NCBI RefSeq assembly: GCF_900095135.1
Contig: NZ_LT605205.1
Location: 3,038,001 to 3,102,000 of the forward strand
Direction: 5' to 3'
Source: Proteiniphilum saccharofermentans
GTDB lineage: Bacteria > Bacteroidota > Bacteroidia > Bacteroidales > Dysgonomonadaceae
DNA: 64,000 bases
The translations under genes and the position numbers were made by a program. Position 1 is the stretch's first letter. The number at the start of each line of letters is the position of its first letter. This document shows, piece by piece, positions 26,778 through 35,238 of this stretch. The notes below the pieces were generated by a model, which saw only the letters and a list, made by a program, of their open reading frames with translations, was not told the DNA's origin and made no database searches.

Positions 26778-27893
26778 TTAAATCAATAAAGTGATCGGAT
26801 CTTCCATCAATTTTTTCAGATCGGTCATGAATTTCGCTGCCGTGAGTCCGTCTATAATACGGTGATCGCTGGTAAGGCTCATCTTCATGATAGGCCGTAC
26901 GACCGCTTCGCCATTTACCGGCACAAGTTTCTCCTTAGTAGAAGCAACACTCAGGATGGCCGCGTTAGGCTGGTTGATGATGGCAGTAAACTCATCCACG
27001 GGATACATCCCCAGGTTGCTGATCGTAAATGTACTCCCTGCCTGTTCATCCGGTAGTAACTTCTTAGAAAAAGTGCGTTCCGTCAGATCCTTCAATGCCA
27101 CTACAAATTCGCTGAGCGACATCTTATCGGCATTCTTCACCACAGGCACCAATAGCCCTTCATCCAGACCTACCGCCACTCCCAGATTTACATAATTATG
27201 GAAGGTCATTTCCGTTCCTTCCGGATTAAGGCTGGCATTGATATATTTGTGTTTTAACAGCATTTTCACTACAGCGAGGGAGATCAGGTCAGTCACAGTA
27301 AGTTTCTTTCCGGTCTTCTCCTGTATTGGTTCTATCAACCGCTTACGCAATGCCAGCAATTCAGTCATATCCACTTCCCATGTCTGGATAAAAGTGGGGA
27401 TTCCGAAGAAACTTTCCGACATCCGTTTGGCGATAATCTTCCGCATCTGGGTCATCGGTACAGTTTCGGTTTCACCTGCAACCGATGTAACCGGGGCACC
27501 CTGTGATACGGCTGCCGCAGGTGCTTTCTGCGACACTTCTGCCGAGGGGCCGGCTGCAGCCTGACCTGCTTTGGGAACAAATACTTCACCAAAGTCATTA
27601 AGCGTGAATCGGGCTTTCAAGTCGGGATCAGAGATCAACTGTAACACATCGTCTTTCATTATCTTGTTGCGGTGTCCCGATCCTTTTACCCCTTTCAGGT
27701 CTATATTGTGTACTTCGGCAATATGGCGGGCAAGCGGAGAAATATGTGTTTTCTCCTCGTAATTGAAGTTGGCTATATCGTCTTTATGGATGCGCCCTTT
27801 GTAACCGGTACCGGTCACACTGAGCAGATCCACACCCAGACGTTTGGCCAAAGCCCTCGCCGCCGGTGTTGCCCTGAATCTTTTATTTTCCAT
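26778..27893 (-). CDS. 2-oxoacid dehydrogenase E2 acyltransferase lacking a lipoyl domain, two E1/E3-binding domains
   Basis: 371 residues. Two tandem peripheral subunit-binding domains replace the usual N-terminus: ATPAARALAKRLGVDL...GRIHKDDI (about 8-40) and ISPLARHIAEVHNIDL...NKIMKDDV (about 52-84). An Ala/Pro-rich linker (about 108-140) leads to the catalytic CAT domain (about 145-371) with the active-site SDHRIIDG (H344, D348). No lipoyl domain with DK[AT] is present. The start follows E1 beta by 10 bases. Substrate (pyruvate, branched-chain or acetoin) is not certain; pyruvate is the default. Confidence 0.92.
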   Translation of the reverse strand: MENKRFRATPAARALAKRLGVDLLSVTGTGYKGRIHKDDIANFNYEEKTHISPLARHIAEVHNIDLKGVKGSGHRNKIMKDDVLQLISDPDLKARFTLNDFGEVFVPKAGQAAAGPSAEVSQKAPAAAVSQGAPVTSVAGETETVPMTQMRKIIAKRMSESFFGIPTFIQTWEVDMTELLALRKRLIEPIQEKTGKKLTVTDLISLAVVKMLLKHKYINASLNPEGTEMTFHNYVNLGVAVGLDEGLLVPVVKNADKMSLSEFVVALKDLTERTFSKKLLPDEQAGSTFTISNLGMYPVDEFTAIINQPNAAILSVASTKEKLVPVNGEAVVRPIMKMSLTSDHRIIDGLTAAKFMTDLKKLMEDPITLLI

Positions 27894-27903
27894 TACTCCC
27901 TTT

Positions 27904-28905
27904 TTATCGGTTATTCACTAATTTGAGAATGTACTTCTTGATCCGCTCCACATTGGGTATCATAGCCGCTTCCAATGTCTGGTTGTAGGGAATGGGTACA
28001 TCCTCACCGGCAAGGCGCAATATACGTCCGTCAAGGTAATCGAACGCATCGCTCTCCGCAATCATCGCCGCTACTTCGCCAATAAAACCGCCCGTTTTAT
28101 GTGCATCGTTTACCAGCAATACTTTACCGGTTTTTTTCACCGACTCGAGCACAGCCTCTTTATCGAGGGGTGCCAGCGTACGCAGGTCTACGACCTCCAC
28201 ACTCACCCCTTCGGTTTCCTCTACCTCGTTCGCAGCCTGCATCACACGCTCCAGCATACGTCCATAGGTGATGACGGTGACATCTTTTCCTTCTTTTTTG
28301 ATATCGGCTTTCCCGATAGGCAATACAAACTCCGGATCAAGCGGTACCTCACCCTTCATATTATATTGTGCCTTATATTCGAGGAAGATCACCGGATTAT
28401 TGTCGCGGACTGCCGCCTTGAGCAATCCCTTTACATCGGCCGGCGTGCCCGGGGCAATCACTTTGAGTCCGGGGATATGGGTAAACCAGGCTTCAAGCGA
28501 TTGAGAGTGTTGTGCGGCAGAGCCGACACCACCTCCCGCCGCGGCACGGAATACCACCGGTATCTGCCCTTTCCCGCCATACATATATCTTGTTTTGGCA
28601 GCCTGATTCACAATATTATCCATCATATAGACAATAAAGTCCATAAATGTCACATCCACAATAGGGCGCATCCCGGTCATGGCAGCGCCTATGGCCGCTC
28701 CGGAAATGGCATTTTCTGAAATAGGAGTATCACGCACACGTTCTTTGCCGAACTCCTCGAGCATTCCTACCGATGTACCGAAGTCACCTCCGAAAATACC
28801 CACATCTTCTCCCATCAGGAATACATTCTCATCACGACGCATCTCTTCCGACATTGCCATGATGATGGCATCACGGACAGACATGAGCTTTGTTTTATTT
28901 TCCAT
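27904..28905 (-). CDS. 2-oxoacid dehydrogenase E1 subunit beta
   Basis: 333-residue beta subunit of a heterotetrameric E1 (transketolase pyrimidine domain plus C-terminal domain). Motifs: MGEDVGIFGGDFGTSVGMLE, the FMDFIVYMMDNIVNQAAK helix, GGVGSAAQHSQSLEAWF, and VVDLRTLAPLDKEAVLESV in the C-terminal domain. The ATG at 28905 (MENKTKLMSVRDA) is used; an upstream TTG would add 12 unusual residues. Forms E1 with the alpha subunit encoded 85 bases upstream. Confidence 0.93.
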   Translation of the reverse strand: MENKTKLMSVRDAIIMAMSEEMRRDENVFLMGEDVGIFGGDFGTSVGMLEEFGKERVRDTPISENAISGAAIGAAMTGMRPIVDVTFMDFIVYMMDNIVNQAAKTRYMYGGKGQIPVVFRAAAGGGVGSAAQHSQSLEAWFTHIPGLKVIAPGTPADVKGLLKAAVRDNNPVIFLEYKAQYNMKGEVPLDPEFVLPIGKADIKKEGKDVTVITYGRMLERVMQAANEVEETEGVSVEVVDLRTLAPLDKEAVLESVKKTGKVLLVNDAHKTGGFIGEVAAMIAESDAFDYLDGRILRLAGEDVPIPYNQTLEAAMIPNVERIKKYILKLVNNR

Positions 28906-28990
28906 CTGTTTTTTTCTGCTGTTGTTGTTTTGTATGAGCAACAGAGACTATAAGGTCTCCGGGCTAAATCATTTTTGGGGTTAATTGAAT

Positions 28991-29983
28991 TTAGTCTGCA
29001 AAGATATCTTCGAACGCCGACTCCAATGTCGGTTCCGGACTGCTCAATGCAAATTTCTCTGACTCTTCTACCGCTGCCAGTGACGCCTGTTCTAACGCTT
29101 CTATCTCCTGTGCGGTAGCTATTTTATTCTCGAGAAGGTGTTTTTTGAAACGATCGATAGGATCTCTTTTCTTCCATTCATCCACCTCTTCTTTGGTACG
29201 GTATTTTCCGGGATCAGACGTAGAGTGCCCTAACCAACGGTAAGTGACCGCCTCTACCAGAACCGGACCGTTACCATCACGTACATACTGTACTATCTCT
29301 TCGAATTTATTATAAACGGCAAGCAAGTCATTACCATCCTCAATAAAATGCCCGGGAATACCGTAAGCACAAGCCCGTTGGTAATTGTAGTCGATATTGA
29401 TTACATCCTTGATAGGTGTACTGATGCCATACATATTATTAATAGAGTAGAAGATCACCGGCAATTTCCAGATAGAAGCCATATTTAACGTTTCGTGGAA
29501 AGTTCCCTCGTTACATGCTCCATCGCCAAAACAGCAGAGAACAATCTTTCCGGTTTTTTTCATTTTCTGGGTGAGTGCGGCACCAATGGCCATTCCCATT
29601 CCTCCGCCTACAATACCATTCGCACCTAAATTTCCTCCGTCGAGATCGGCAATATGCATGGAACCACCCTTTCCCTTACAAGTTCCGGTGGCCTTTCCCA
29701 TAATCTCCGCCATCATTCCGTTGAGGTCTATCTCTAACGCAATACTCTGTCCATGTCCGCGATGATTGGAAGTAATCAGGTCGAATCCGGCCTTTATCGC
29801 ACCAATAGCACCCACATTGGCTGCTTCCTCCCCTATGGAAAAATGTGTCATCCCGGGTATCTTTCCTTTTTTTACAAGCCGGTTTACCCTGCTATCGAAA
29901 TTACGGATATCAAGCATCAACCGATGCATGTGCAGCATTTTCTCCTTTGTTAATTCACTTTTTTTTGATTTTGTTTTGGCCAT
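28991..29983 (-). CDS. 2-oxoacid (pyruvate-type) dehydrogenase E1 subunit alpha
   Basis: 330-residue thiamine-diphosphate enzyme subunit decarboxylating the 2-oxoacid. The ThDP motif is GDGACNEGTFHETLN...NN (about 152-183). GKGGSMHIADLDGGNLGANG and the phosphorylation-loop-like RWLGHSTSDPGKYRT are present. First gene of the operon E1 alpha - E1 beta - E2 - E3 - lplA on the minus strand. ThDP need links it functionally to the thiamine uptake genes nearby. Confidence 0.94.
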   Translation of the reverse strand: MAKTKSKKSELTKEKMLHMHRLMLDIRNFDSRVNRLVKKGKIPGMTHFSIGEEAANVGAIGAIKAGFDLITSNHRGHGQSIALEIDLNGMMAEIMGKATGTCKGKGGSMHIADLDGGNLGANGIVGGGMGMAIGAALTQKMKKTGKIVLCCFGDGACNEGTFHETLNMASIWKLPVIFYSINNMYGISTPIKDVINIDYNYQRACAYGIPGHFIEDGNDLLAVYNKFEEIVQYVRDGNGPVLVEAVTYRWLGHSTSDPGKYRTKEEVDEWKKRDPIDRFKKHLLENKIATAQEIEALEQASLAAVEESEKFALSSPEPTLESAFEDIFAD

Positions 29984-30227
29984 AACAGCTTTTACTTTAC
30001 AATATAATATTTCTTAGTGTATCCTTTAATAATTAGAACGATTCTACATAAGAACAGTTTTTCAAACCTATTGTTTGAAAAAGCGTATCTTTTATATTTT
30101 ATTAAATATTTGGCATTCATAGGACAAAGAACCAAGAGCAAAGAACCAAGACTTTTTCAGCATGACAAATGAAGTGTAATGATAGAAAATCTATGCAGTA
30201 AAAAGTAAATTCTCTTATGCGAAAAAT
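29984..30227. other. Intergenic region between divergent PDH operon and rrf2
   Basis: Non-coding, AT-rich. Contains the hairpin at 30058-30082, a tandem CAAAGAACCAAGA repeat at about 30124-30150, and leads into the Rrf2 operator. No ORF with a credible start is seen. Confidence 0.5.
30058..30082. promoter_or_regulatory. Perfect 10-bp inverted repeat upstream of the PDH operon
   Basis: TTTTTCAAAC and GTTTGAAAAA flank a 5-base centre, 75-99 bases before the E1 alpha start. On the minus strand the centre includes TAGGTTTG, a fit to the -7 consensus TAnnTTTG, so this may be an operator overlapping the operon promoter. A -33 box is not evident. Confidence 0.5.
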
Positions 30228-30251
30228 ATTTACGACAAAAATATCGTAAAT
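30228..30251. promoter_or_regulatory. Operator-like inverted repeat O1 before rrf2
   Basis: Arms ATTTACGA and TCGTAAAT, perfectly complementary, with an 8-base AT-rich centre. It covers the place where the -33 element should be, 13 bases before the -7 box at 30265. A near-identical site lies after the gene (O2). Probable autoregulatory binding site of the Rrf2 protein. Confidence 0.7.
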
Positions 30252-30264
30252 AAAAAAAATAATA

Positions 30265-30272
30265 TATCTTTG
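30265..30272 (+). promoter_or_regulatory. -7 box of rrf2
   Basis: TATCTTTG, fitting TAnnTTTG, 15 bases before the ATG at 30288. This implies a very short leader. Confidence 0.6.
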
Positions 30273-30287
30273 GCAAAAATAGATTAT

Positions 30288-30722
30288 ATGTTCTCGAAAA
30301 CTTGCGAATATGGAATAAGAGCCACTCTCTATATTGCCTCCCAATCATTGAAGGGAAAAAGGGTCAAAATCGGTGATATTGTAGAGAATATCGGCTCTCC
30401 GGAAGCATTTACGGGAAAAATACTGGGATTGTTATCAAAAAGTGGTATTGTGGAATCCTATACAGGGCCCAATGGAGGATTTGAAATCAAACGTGAAAAT
30501 TTGCATGGTATCACTATGGCAGACATAGTCAGGGCAATCGATGGAAATACTTTTTTTGAAGGCTGCGCACTGGGATTGAACCATTGCGATGAAACACGCC
30601 CTTGCCCTATACACTATTCTGTGGAAGAGATCAGAAAAGAAATGAGAGGAGTCCTGCAAAATACCACTGCTTATGAACTGGCAGTAGGAATTAAAAACAG
30701 GGAAACCCTATTGAAGCGGTAA
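30288..30722 (+). CDS. Rrf2-family transcriptional regulator (NO-sensing NsrR-like)
   Basis: 144-residue winged-helix regulator. N-terminal DNA-binding domain (YGIRATLYIASQ..., GSPEAFTGKILGLLSKSGIV) and the three-Cys cluster motif in EGCALGLNHCDETRPCPIH (about 100-116), typical of [Fe-S]-binding Rrf2 proteins. The ATG at 30288 is used; upstream codons in frame would start with TTG inside the promoter. It is followed by genes for NO reduction and di-iron repair and flanked by two copies of one inverted repeat, so an NO-responsive repressor is the natural inference. Confidence 0.88.
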   Translation: MFSKTCEYGIRATLYIASQSLKGKRVKIGDIVENIGSPEAFTGKILGLLSKSGIVESYTGPNGGFEIKRENLHGITMADIVRAIDGNTFFEGCALGLNHCDETRPCPIHYSVEEIRKEMRGVLQNTTAYELAVGIKNRETLLKR

Positions 30723-30736
30723 ATTTTTTCCTTTAA

Positions 30737-30760
30737 TTTACGACAAAATTATCGGAAATA
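30737..30760. promoter_or_regulatory. Operator-like inverted repeat O2 before the NO reductase operon
   Basis: Arms ATTTACGA and TCGGAAAT (one mismatch to a perfect repeat), 8-base centre. 21 of 24 or more positions match O1. It lies 130 bases before the first gene of the NO reductase operon. Confidence 0.7.
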
Positions 30761-30889
30761 CAAAAGAACAGGATATCAAATTATTAAGTAATAATAATTG
30801 TTTTCCATTCTCATTATGCTTGGTATAATGCAGGACATTATCAACCTGACAAAAAGTAGTTTAAATTAATCGCAGCTAAAATCAAAAAT

Positions 30890-31351
30890 ATGCTAACGAA
30901 AGAAGCTCAACTCCACATTCTGGCATTACCTTCTATTTTTTTATGGATTGGATTTGTTTGTGCCATCAGCTTCATGGAGGCGTGGGTAAAGTTCAGGGCA
31001 CCTGGCGTGACACTTCCTTTAGGTCTCGGCATAGGTAGCTTGGTATTCAAAGCACTGAATAAAGCAGAATGGGTATTTGCCATTCTTATGGCAGTGGACC
31101 TATTCCTACTTCACCGTGGGATGGGAATAAACCTACCCAGGGTACTATTTCTGATCGCATTGCTGATACTCATCATTCAAACACTTTGGCTATTACCTGC
31201 ACTGGATGCCCGCATTCCTCTCTACCAGCAAGGATTGGAAGTCCCGTCATCACCACTCCATTTTTATTATGTGGGAACAGAAGTGGTCAAGGTTATCTGC
31301 TTGTTCATAACAGGCATTCATTTTTTAAGATCAATCCGGATAATATCATAA
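30890..31351 (+). CDS. Four-helix inner-membrane protein of the NO block
   Basis: 153 residues with about four transmembrane helices (roughly 10-30, 45-75, 82-103, 128-148). Polar signature residues include EAWVKFRAP and a conserved-looking FYYVGTEVVK. I do not recognise a named family. It starts the operon behind O2 and is 26 bases from the NO reductase gene, so a role in NO response, for example assembly or quinol supply, is inferred. Confidence 0.65.
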   Translation: MLTKEAQLHILALPSIFLWIGFVCAISFMEAWVKFRAPGVTLPLGLGIGSLVFKALNKAEWVFAILMAVDLFLLHRGMGINLPRVLFLIALLILIIQTLWLLPALDARIPLYQQGLEVPSSPLHFYYVGTEVVKVICLFITGIHFLRSIRIIS

Positions 31352-31377
31352 ATTTCTAACCTAAAAAATGATTCAGT

Positions 31378-33603
31378 ATGACACAGAAAAAATTGTGGAT
31401 TGCATTTGCACTGGTGGTAGGCATTTCATTTGCCGTATTGCTGTTTTACGGCGTCCAGATCTATCAACAGGCTCCGCCCGTACCCGAAAAAGTGACTAAC
31501 GAGACGGGCGAGGTGTTATTTACAGGTAATGACATCAAAGACGGCCAGAATATCTGGCAAAGTATCGGCGGACAGGAAATAGGAACCGTATGGGGCCATG
31601 GTGCGTACGTGGCACCCGACTGGACAGCCGACTATCTGCACAGGGAAGCCCAGTATCTCCTGAACAAATGGTCTCAGGCCGACTACGGAAAAGAGTTTGA
31701 TGCATTGGCCACTGCCGACAAGGCCTCATTGGAGTCGAGGTTGCAGGAGTTCCTTAGGGTAAACACCTATGATGCTGCAACCGGGACACTCACTATTCAC
31801 AGCGAACGATATGAGGCATTCCTGCACAATAAGCAACATTATGCAGGACTCTTTATGGATGATCCGGCACTGGATAAACTCCGTTCCGATTATGCCATTG
31901 CGAAAAACACCATCAAATCGGAAGAGAGGATGGATAAAATGGTGCAGTTCTTTTTCTGGGCCTCCTGGGCATGCGTCACGGAACGTCCCGGTTCGGACGT
32001 AACCTATACGCACAACTGGCCTCCGGACGAGCAGATAGGTAATGTGCCGACCAGTGATCTGGTGCTTTGGACAGGATTCAGTATTATCATGCTGCTTTTA
32101 GGGATTGGTATCATGATCTTTGTACAGGCACGCAGCCGCCAGGAGGAGACGCTTAAACCGGTGGAAGACCCATTGATGAACCAGACCATCACCCCGTCGA
32201 TGTGGGCGGTAAAGAAATATTTCTGGATTGTGAACCTGCTGATCCTGGTACAAGTACTGCTGGGCGTGATCACTGCACACTACGGAGTGGAAGGAGATGG
32301 TTTTTACGGCATCGACATCGCTAAATTCATCCCCTACTCCATCACCCGTACCTGGCATATCCAACTGGCCATCTTCTGGATAGCTACTGCATGGCTTGCC
32401 ACCGGATTATATATTGCCCCTTCGTTAAATGGAAGGGACCCGAAATTTCAGAAACTGGGGGTAAACCTACTTTTTATCGCCTTGCTTATCGTGGTGGCAG
32501 GCTCCATGACCGGGCAATGGTTCGGAGTAATGCAACGGCTCAATCTTGTCAATAATTTCTGGTTCGGGCATCAGGGATATGAATATGTGGATTTAGGCCG
32601 TTTCTGGCAATTACTCCTGGTAGTAGGCCTGTTCCTTTGGCTGGCGCTGATGGTCCGGCCTATCCTGCCAATCATCAAAAAGGGAACATCAGAAAGAGGA
32701 TTGCTGATCCTGTTCCTGATCTCCTGTGCCGCCATTGCGTTATTCTATGGTGCGGGGCTTATGTGGGGACGGACAACCAACCTGGCTGTTGCCGAATACT
32801 GGCGCTGGTGGGTAGTCCATCTCTGGGTAGAAGGCTTCTTTGAGGTGTTCGCTACCGTGGTGGCTGCTTTCCTCTTTACACGCATGGGACTACTTGGTAT
32901 CAAATCGGCGACCAACAATGTGCTTTTTGCCACTGTTATCTTCCTCACCGGGGGTATTCTGGGAACCTTCCATCACCTTTATTTCACCGGGACGCCGACA
33001 GCGGTCATGGCACTGGGTGCCACGTTCAGTGCACTCGAAGTGGTGCCGCTGGTGTTAATCGGGTTTGAAGCCTATCACAACTACCGGATGAGCAAAGCCA
33101 CCGAATGGCTGGCGGATTACAAATGGCCTATCTACTTCCTTCTTTCGGTCTCCTTCTGGAACTTCCTAGGGGCCGGGATCTTCGGATTCATCATTAATCC
33201 ACCCATCGCCCTCTACTATATGCAGGGATTGAACACAACACCGGTACACGGCCATGCAGCACTCTTCGGGGTTTATGGCATGTTAGGTATCGGGCTCATC
33301 CTGTTCGTATTGCGCAGTATGTACCGGAAACAGAAATGGAACAATAAGCTGATCTCATTCACCTTCTGGACACTCAATATCGGATTGCTGTTGATGGTTG
33401 TACTGAGCTTGCTGCCGGTCGGCCTGATGCAAACCGTAGCCAGTGTCAAGGAAGGAATGTGGTATGCCCGTTCCGCCGAATTCATGCAGCAACCGCTGGT
33501 GAGTGTATTTAAATGGTTACGCATTGTAGGCGACACTGTCTTTGCAATAGGCACCCTCGCCCTCTTCTGGTTTGTATACACATTAACAATAAAGAAAAAA
33601 TAA
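31378..33603 (+). CDS. norZ: Quinol-dependent nitric oxide reductase (qNOR)
   Basis: 741-residue single-subunit NO reductase reducing 2 NO to N2O with quinol electrons. One N-terminal membrane helix, a periplasmic domain of about 200 residues without a CxxCH heme c motif (hence quinol, not cytochrome c), then a 12-13 helix heme-copper-oxidase-type core. Metal and heme ligands lie in TWHIQLAIFWIATAW, HLWVEGFFEVFATVVAAFLF (with the Glu near FeB), GTFHHLYFTGTP and VHGHAALFGVYGM. Inner membrane. Works with the RIC gene downstream in NO defence. Confidence 0.95.
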   Translation: MTQKKLWIAFALVVGISFAVLLFYGVQIYQQAPPVPEKVTNETGEVLFTGNDIKDGQNIWQSIGGQEIGTVWGHGAYVAPDWTADYLHREAQYLLNKWSQADYGKEFDALATADKASLESRLQEFLRVNTYDAATGTLTIHSERYEAFLHNKQHYAGLFMDDPALDKLRSDYAIAKNTIKSEERMDKMVQFFFWASWACVTERPGSDVTYTHNWPPDEQIGNVPTSDLVLWTGFSIIMLLLGIGIMIFVQARSRQEETLKPVEDPLMNQTITPSMWAVKKYFWIVNLLILVQVLLGVITAHYGVEGDGFYGIDIAKFIPYSITRTWHIQLAIFWIATAWLATGLYIAPSLNGRDPKFQKLGVNLLFIALLIVVAGSMTGQWFGVMQRLNLVNNFWFGHQGYEYVDLGRFWQLLLVVGLFLWLALMVRPILPIIKKGTSERGLLILFLISCAAIALFYGAGLMWGRTTNLAVAEYWRWWVVHLWVEGFFEVFATVVAAFLFTRMGLLGIKSATNNVLFATVIFLTGGILGTFHHLYFTGTPTAVMALGATFSALEVVPLVLIGFEAYHNYRMSKATEWLADYKWPIYFLLSVSFWNFLGAGIFGFIINPPIALYYMQGLNTTPVHGHAALFGVYGMLGIGLILFVLRSMYRKQKWNNKLISFTFWTLNIGLLLMVVLSLLPVGLMQTVASVKEGMWYARSAEFMQQPLVSVFKWLRIVGDTVFAIGTLALFWFVYTLTIKKK

Positions 33604-33623
33604 CTATTCACCCCAGGGCAACT

Positions 33624-33654
33624 CTCCCGGCTTTCTGTTCCAGAAAGCCGGGAG
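33624..33654. terminator. Perfect 14-bp hairpin between norZ and ric
   Basis: CTCCCGGCTTTCTG and CAGAAAGCCGGGAG around a 3-base loop, 20 bases after the norZ stop. No T-run follows, so it likely stabilises the norZ message or attenuates ric rather than terminating fully. Confidence 0.65.
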
Positions 33655-33679
33655 AAGCTCTCTAAAATATGTATCAATT

Positions 33680-34405
33680 ATGGTTATAAACAGTCAAAGT
33701 ATCGTAGGTAAAATCGTAGCTGAGAACTACAAAGCAGCATCAATATTCAAGAAATACAATATAGATTTCTGTTGCAATGGGAACAGGACAATAGCAGACG
33801 CATGCAATAAAAAACAGATAGATGAAAACAGGCTTATCGATGAACTTTCTGAAACGATAAATACTAAGGAGGCCGGTGATATCGACGTGAAATTGTTTCC
33901 TCTTGACCTACTGACCGATTATATAGAGAAAACACACCATCGCTATGTGGAGAAGAAGATTCCGGAAATCACCCCGTTCCTTCAAAAAGTGGTCAGCGTC
34001 CATAGCGGCAGTCATCCCGAATTAATAGAAGTGGAACAACTATTTTTCGACTCGACAAAAGATCTTTCGGCTCATATGAAAAAAGAGGAATTGATGTTGT
34101 TTCCTTATATCCGCCTGTTGGTAAAGACCCAACTGTCTGATGGAAAGAAACCGCAGACGGGAATAGGGTCGGCTGCCACCTACATCGAACAGATGGAACA
34201 GGAACATACTGCCGAAGGGGAACGATTCAGGAGGATCAGCGGGTTGACCGGGAACTATACTCCTCCCGAAGATGCCTGCAATACCTACAGGGTGACACTG
34301 AGCTTGCTAAAGGAGTTCGAAGAGGATCTGCACCGCCACATTCATCTGGAGAACAATATCTTGTTTCCAAGATCAATTCAGTTGGAGCAACAACTGGAAA
34401 GATAG
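33680..34405 (+). CDS. ric: Iron-sulfur cluster repair di-iron protein (RIC/ScdA/YtfE)
   Basis: 241 residues. The N-terminal ScdA_N/DUF542 domain (about 8-65) has FKKYNIDFCCNGNRT with the double Cys. The hemerythrin-like part carries di-iron ligands in TDYIEKTHHRYVEKK, VVSVHSGSHPEL, HMKKEELMLFPY, EQEHTAEGERF and LHRHIHLENNILFPR. It repairs Fe-S clusters damaged by NO; cytoplasmic. Context next to qNOR and an Rrf2 regulator fits exactly. Confidence 0.94.
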   Translation: MVINSQSIVGKIVAENYKAASIFKKYNIDFCCNGNRTIADACNKKQIDENRLIDELSETINTKEAGDIDVKLFPLDLLTDYIEKTHHRYVEKKIPEITPFLQKVVSVHSGSHPELIEVEQLFFDSTKDLSAHMKKEELMLFPYIRLLVKTQLSDGKKPQTGIGSAATYIEQMEQEHTAEGERFRRISGLTGNYTPPEDACNTYRVTLSLLKEFEEDLHRHIHLENNILFPRSIQLEQQLER

Positions 34406-34470
34406 TTATGAGTTTTTTTAGTAGCAGGAGAATTTATGCCGGCGGTTATTTTTCATTAGCACATCTTTTA

Positions 34471-34478
34471 TACCTTTG
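34471..34478 (+). promoter_or_regulatory. -7 box of thiamine pyrophosphokinase gene
   Basis: TACCTTTG fits TAnnTTTG, 46 bases before the ATG. No TPP aptamer is seen in this leader. Confidence 0.5.
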
Positions 34479-34523
34479 CATTAACTGTTGCATTAAATGG
34501 AAATAGAACCAAAGCTGTAAAAG

Positions 34524-35153
34524 ATGAACAAAAACAAGACCGTCACAACGGTAATTATTGCCAACGGGCGGTTTCCCAGCCACCCCGTTCCCCTCTCCTG
34601 TATCAGAGAGGCAGAGTATATTATCTGCTGCGATGGAGCGGCCAACGACTTCATCGCCCGGGGAGGGGTACCCGATGCCATTGTAGGTGACTGTGATTCG
34701 ATCTCGGAAGAGAACAAGATCCGTTTTGCCGATATCCTCCATCCCAACCCCGACCAGGAAACAAATGATCTCACTAAATCAGTACAGTTTTGTGTTGAAA
34801 ACGGCAGACAGGAAATTATTATTGTAGGTGGAACCGGAAAACGTGAAGACCACACCCTTGGGAACATATCGCTATTGGCCGACTATGCAGAGTTAGCAGA
34901 GGTCATCATGGTGACCAATTGGGGTATCTTCACACCCATTCACTCAATCACGGAGTTTAAAAGTTACAAGGGAGAACAGGTTTCCATTTTCTCCATCGAC
35001 CCTAAAAAGCTCACCACACATAACCTCAAATATCCGGTCGAGGGAAGAATATTGACAAACTGGTGGCAGGGGTCATTAAATGAGTCGTTGGGAGATTCTT
35101 TCAGCATTGATCCTGAAGGAAGAGTTATTGTTTTCCAGGCATATAAACAATAG
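34524..35153 (+). CDS. thiN: Thiamine diphosphokinase
   Basis: 209-residue enzyme transferring pyrophosphate from ATP to thiamine. The catalytic domain has VIIANGRFP, CCDGAANDF, PDAIVGDCDSISEE, DQETNDLTKSVQF and GGTGKREDHTLGNISLL (TPK catalytic motifs). A C-terminal vitamin-B1-binding beta domain (YPVEGRILTNWWQGSLNES) is present. Completes a salvage route with the receptor and PnuT at 21-24 kb, though it is 11 kb away and not riboswitch-controlled. Confidence 0.95.
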   Translation: MNKNKTVTTVIIANGRFPSHPVPLSCIREAEYIICCDGAANDFIARGGVPDAIVGDCDSISEENKIRFADILHPNPDQETNDLTKSVQFCVENGRQEIIIVGGTGKREDHTLGNISLLADYAELAEVIMVTNWGIFTPIHSITEFKSYKGEQVSIFSIDPKKLTTHNLKYPVEGRILTNWWQGSLNESLGDSFSIDPEGRVIVFQAYKQ

Positions 35154-35238
35154 AAGTTAGAATAGGGAAGTCAAGAAGTGGAGAAGTCCGAAGTCAAGAA
35201 GTGGAGAAGTTTGACTCTTAGTTTTTAGTTTTAACCAC
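35154..35238. repeat. Intergenic direct repeats
   Basis: GAAGTCAAGAAGTGGAGAAGT occurs twice in near-tandem (about 35167-35210; copies differ slightly). Non-coding spacer between convergent thiN and recO. No terminator stem is evident. Confidence 0.55.

Noticed and set aside
25454-26794. 446-codon open frame opposite the E3 gene
   Set aside because: Shadow of lpdA; low-complexity His/Asp-rich translation without any recognisable motif.
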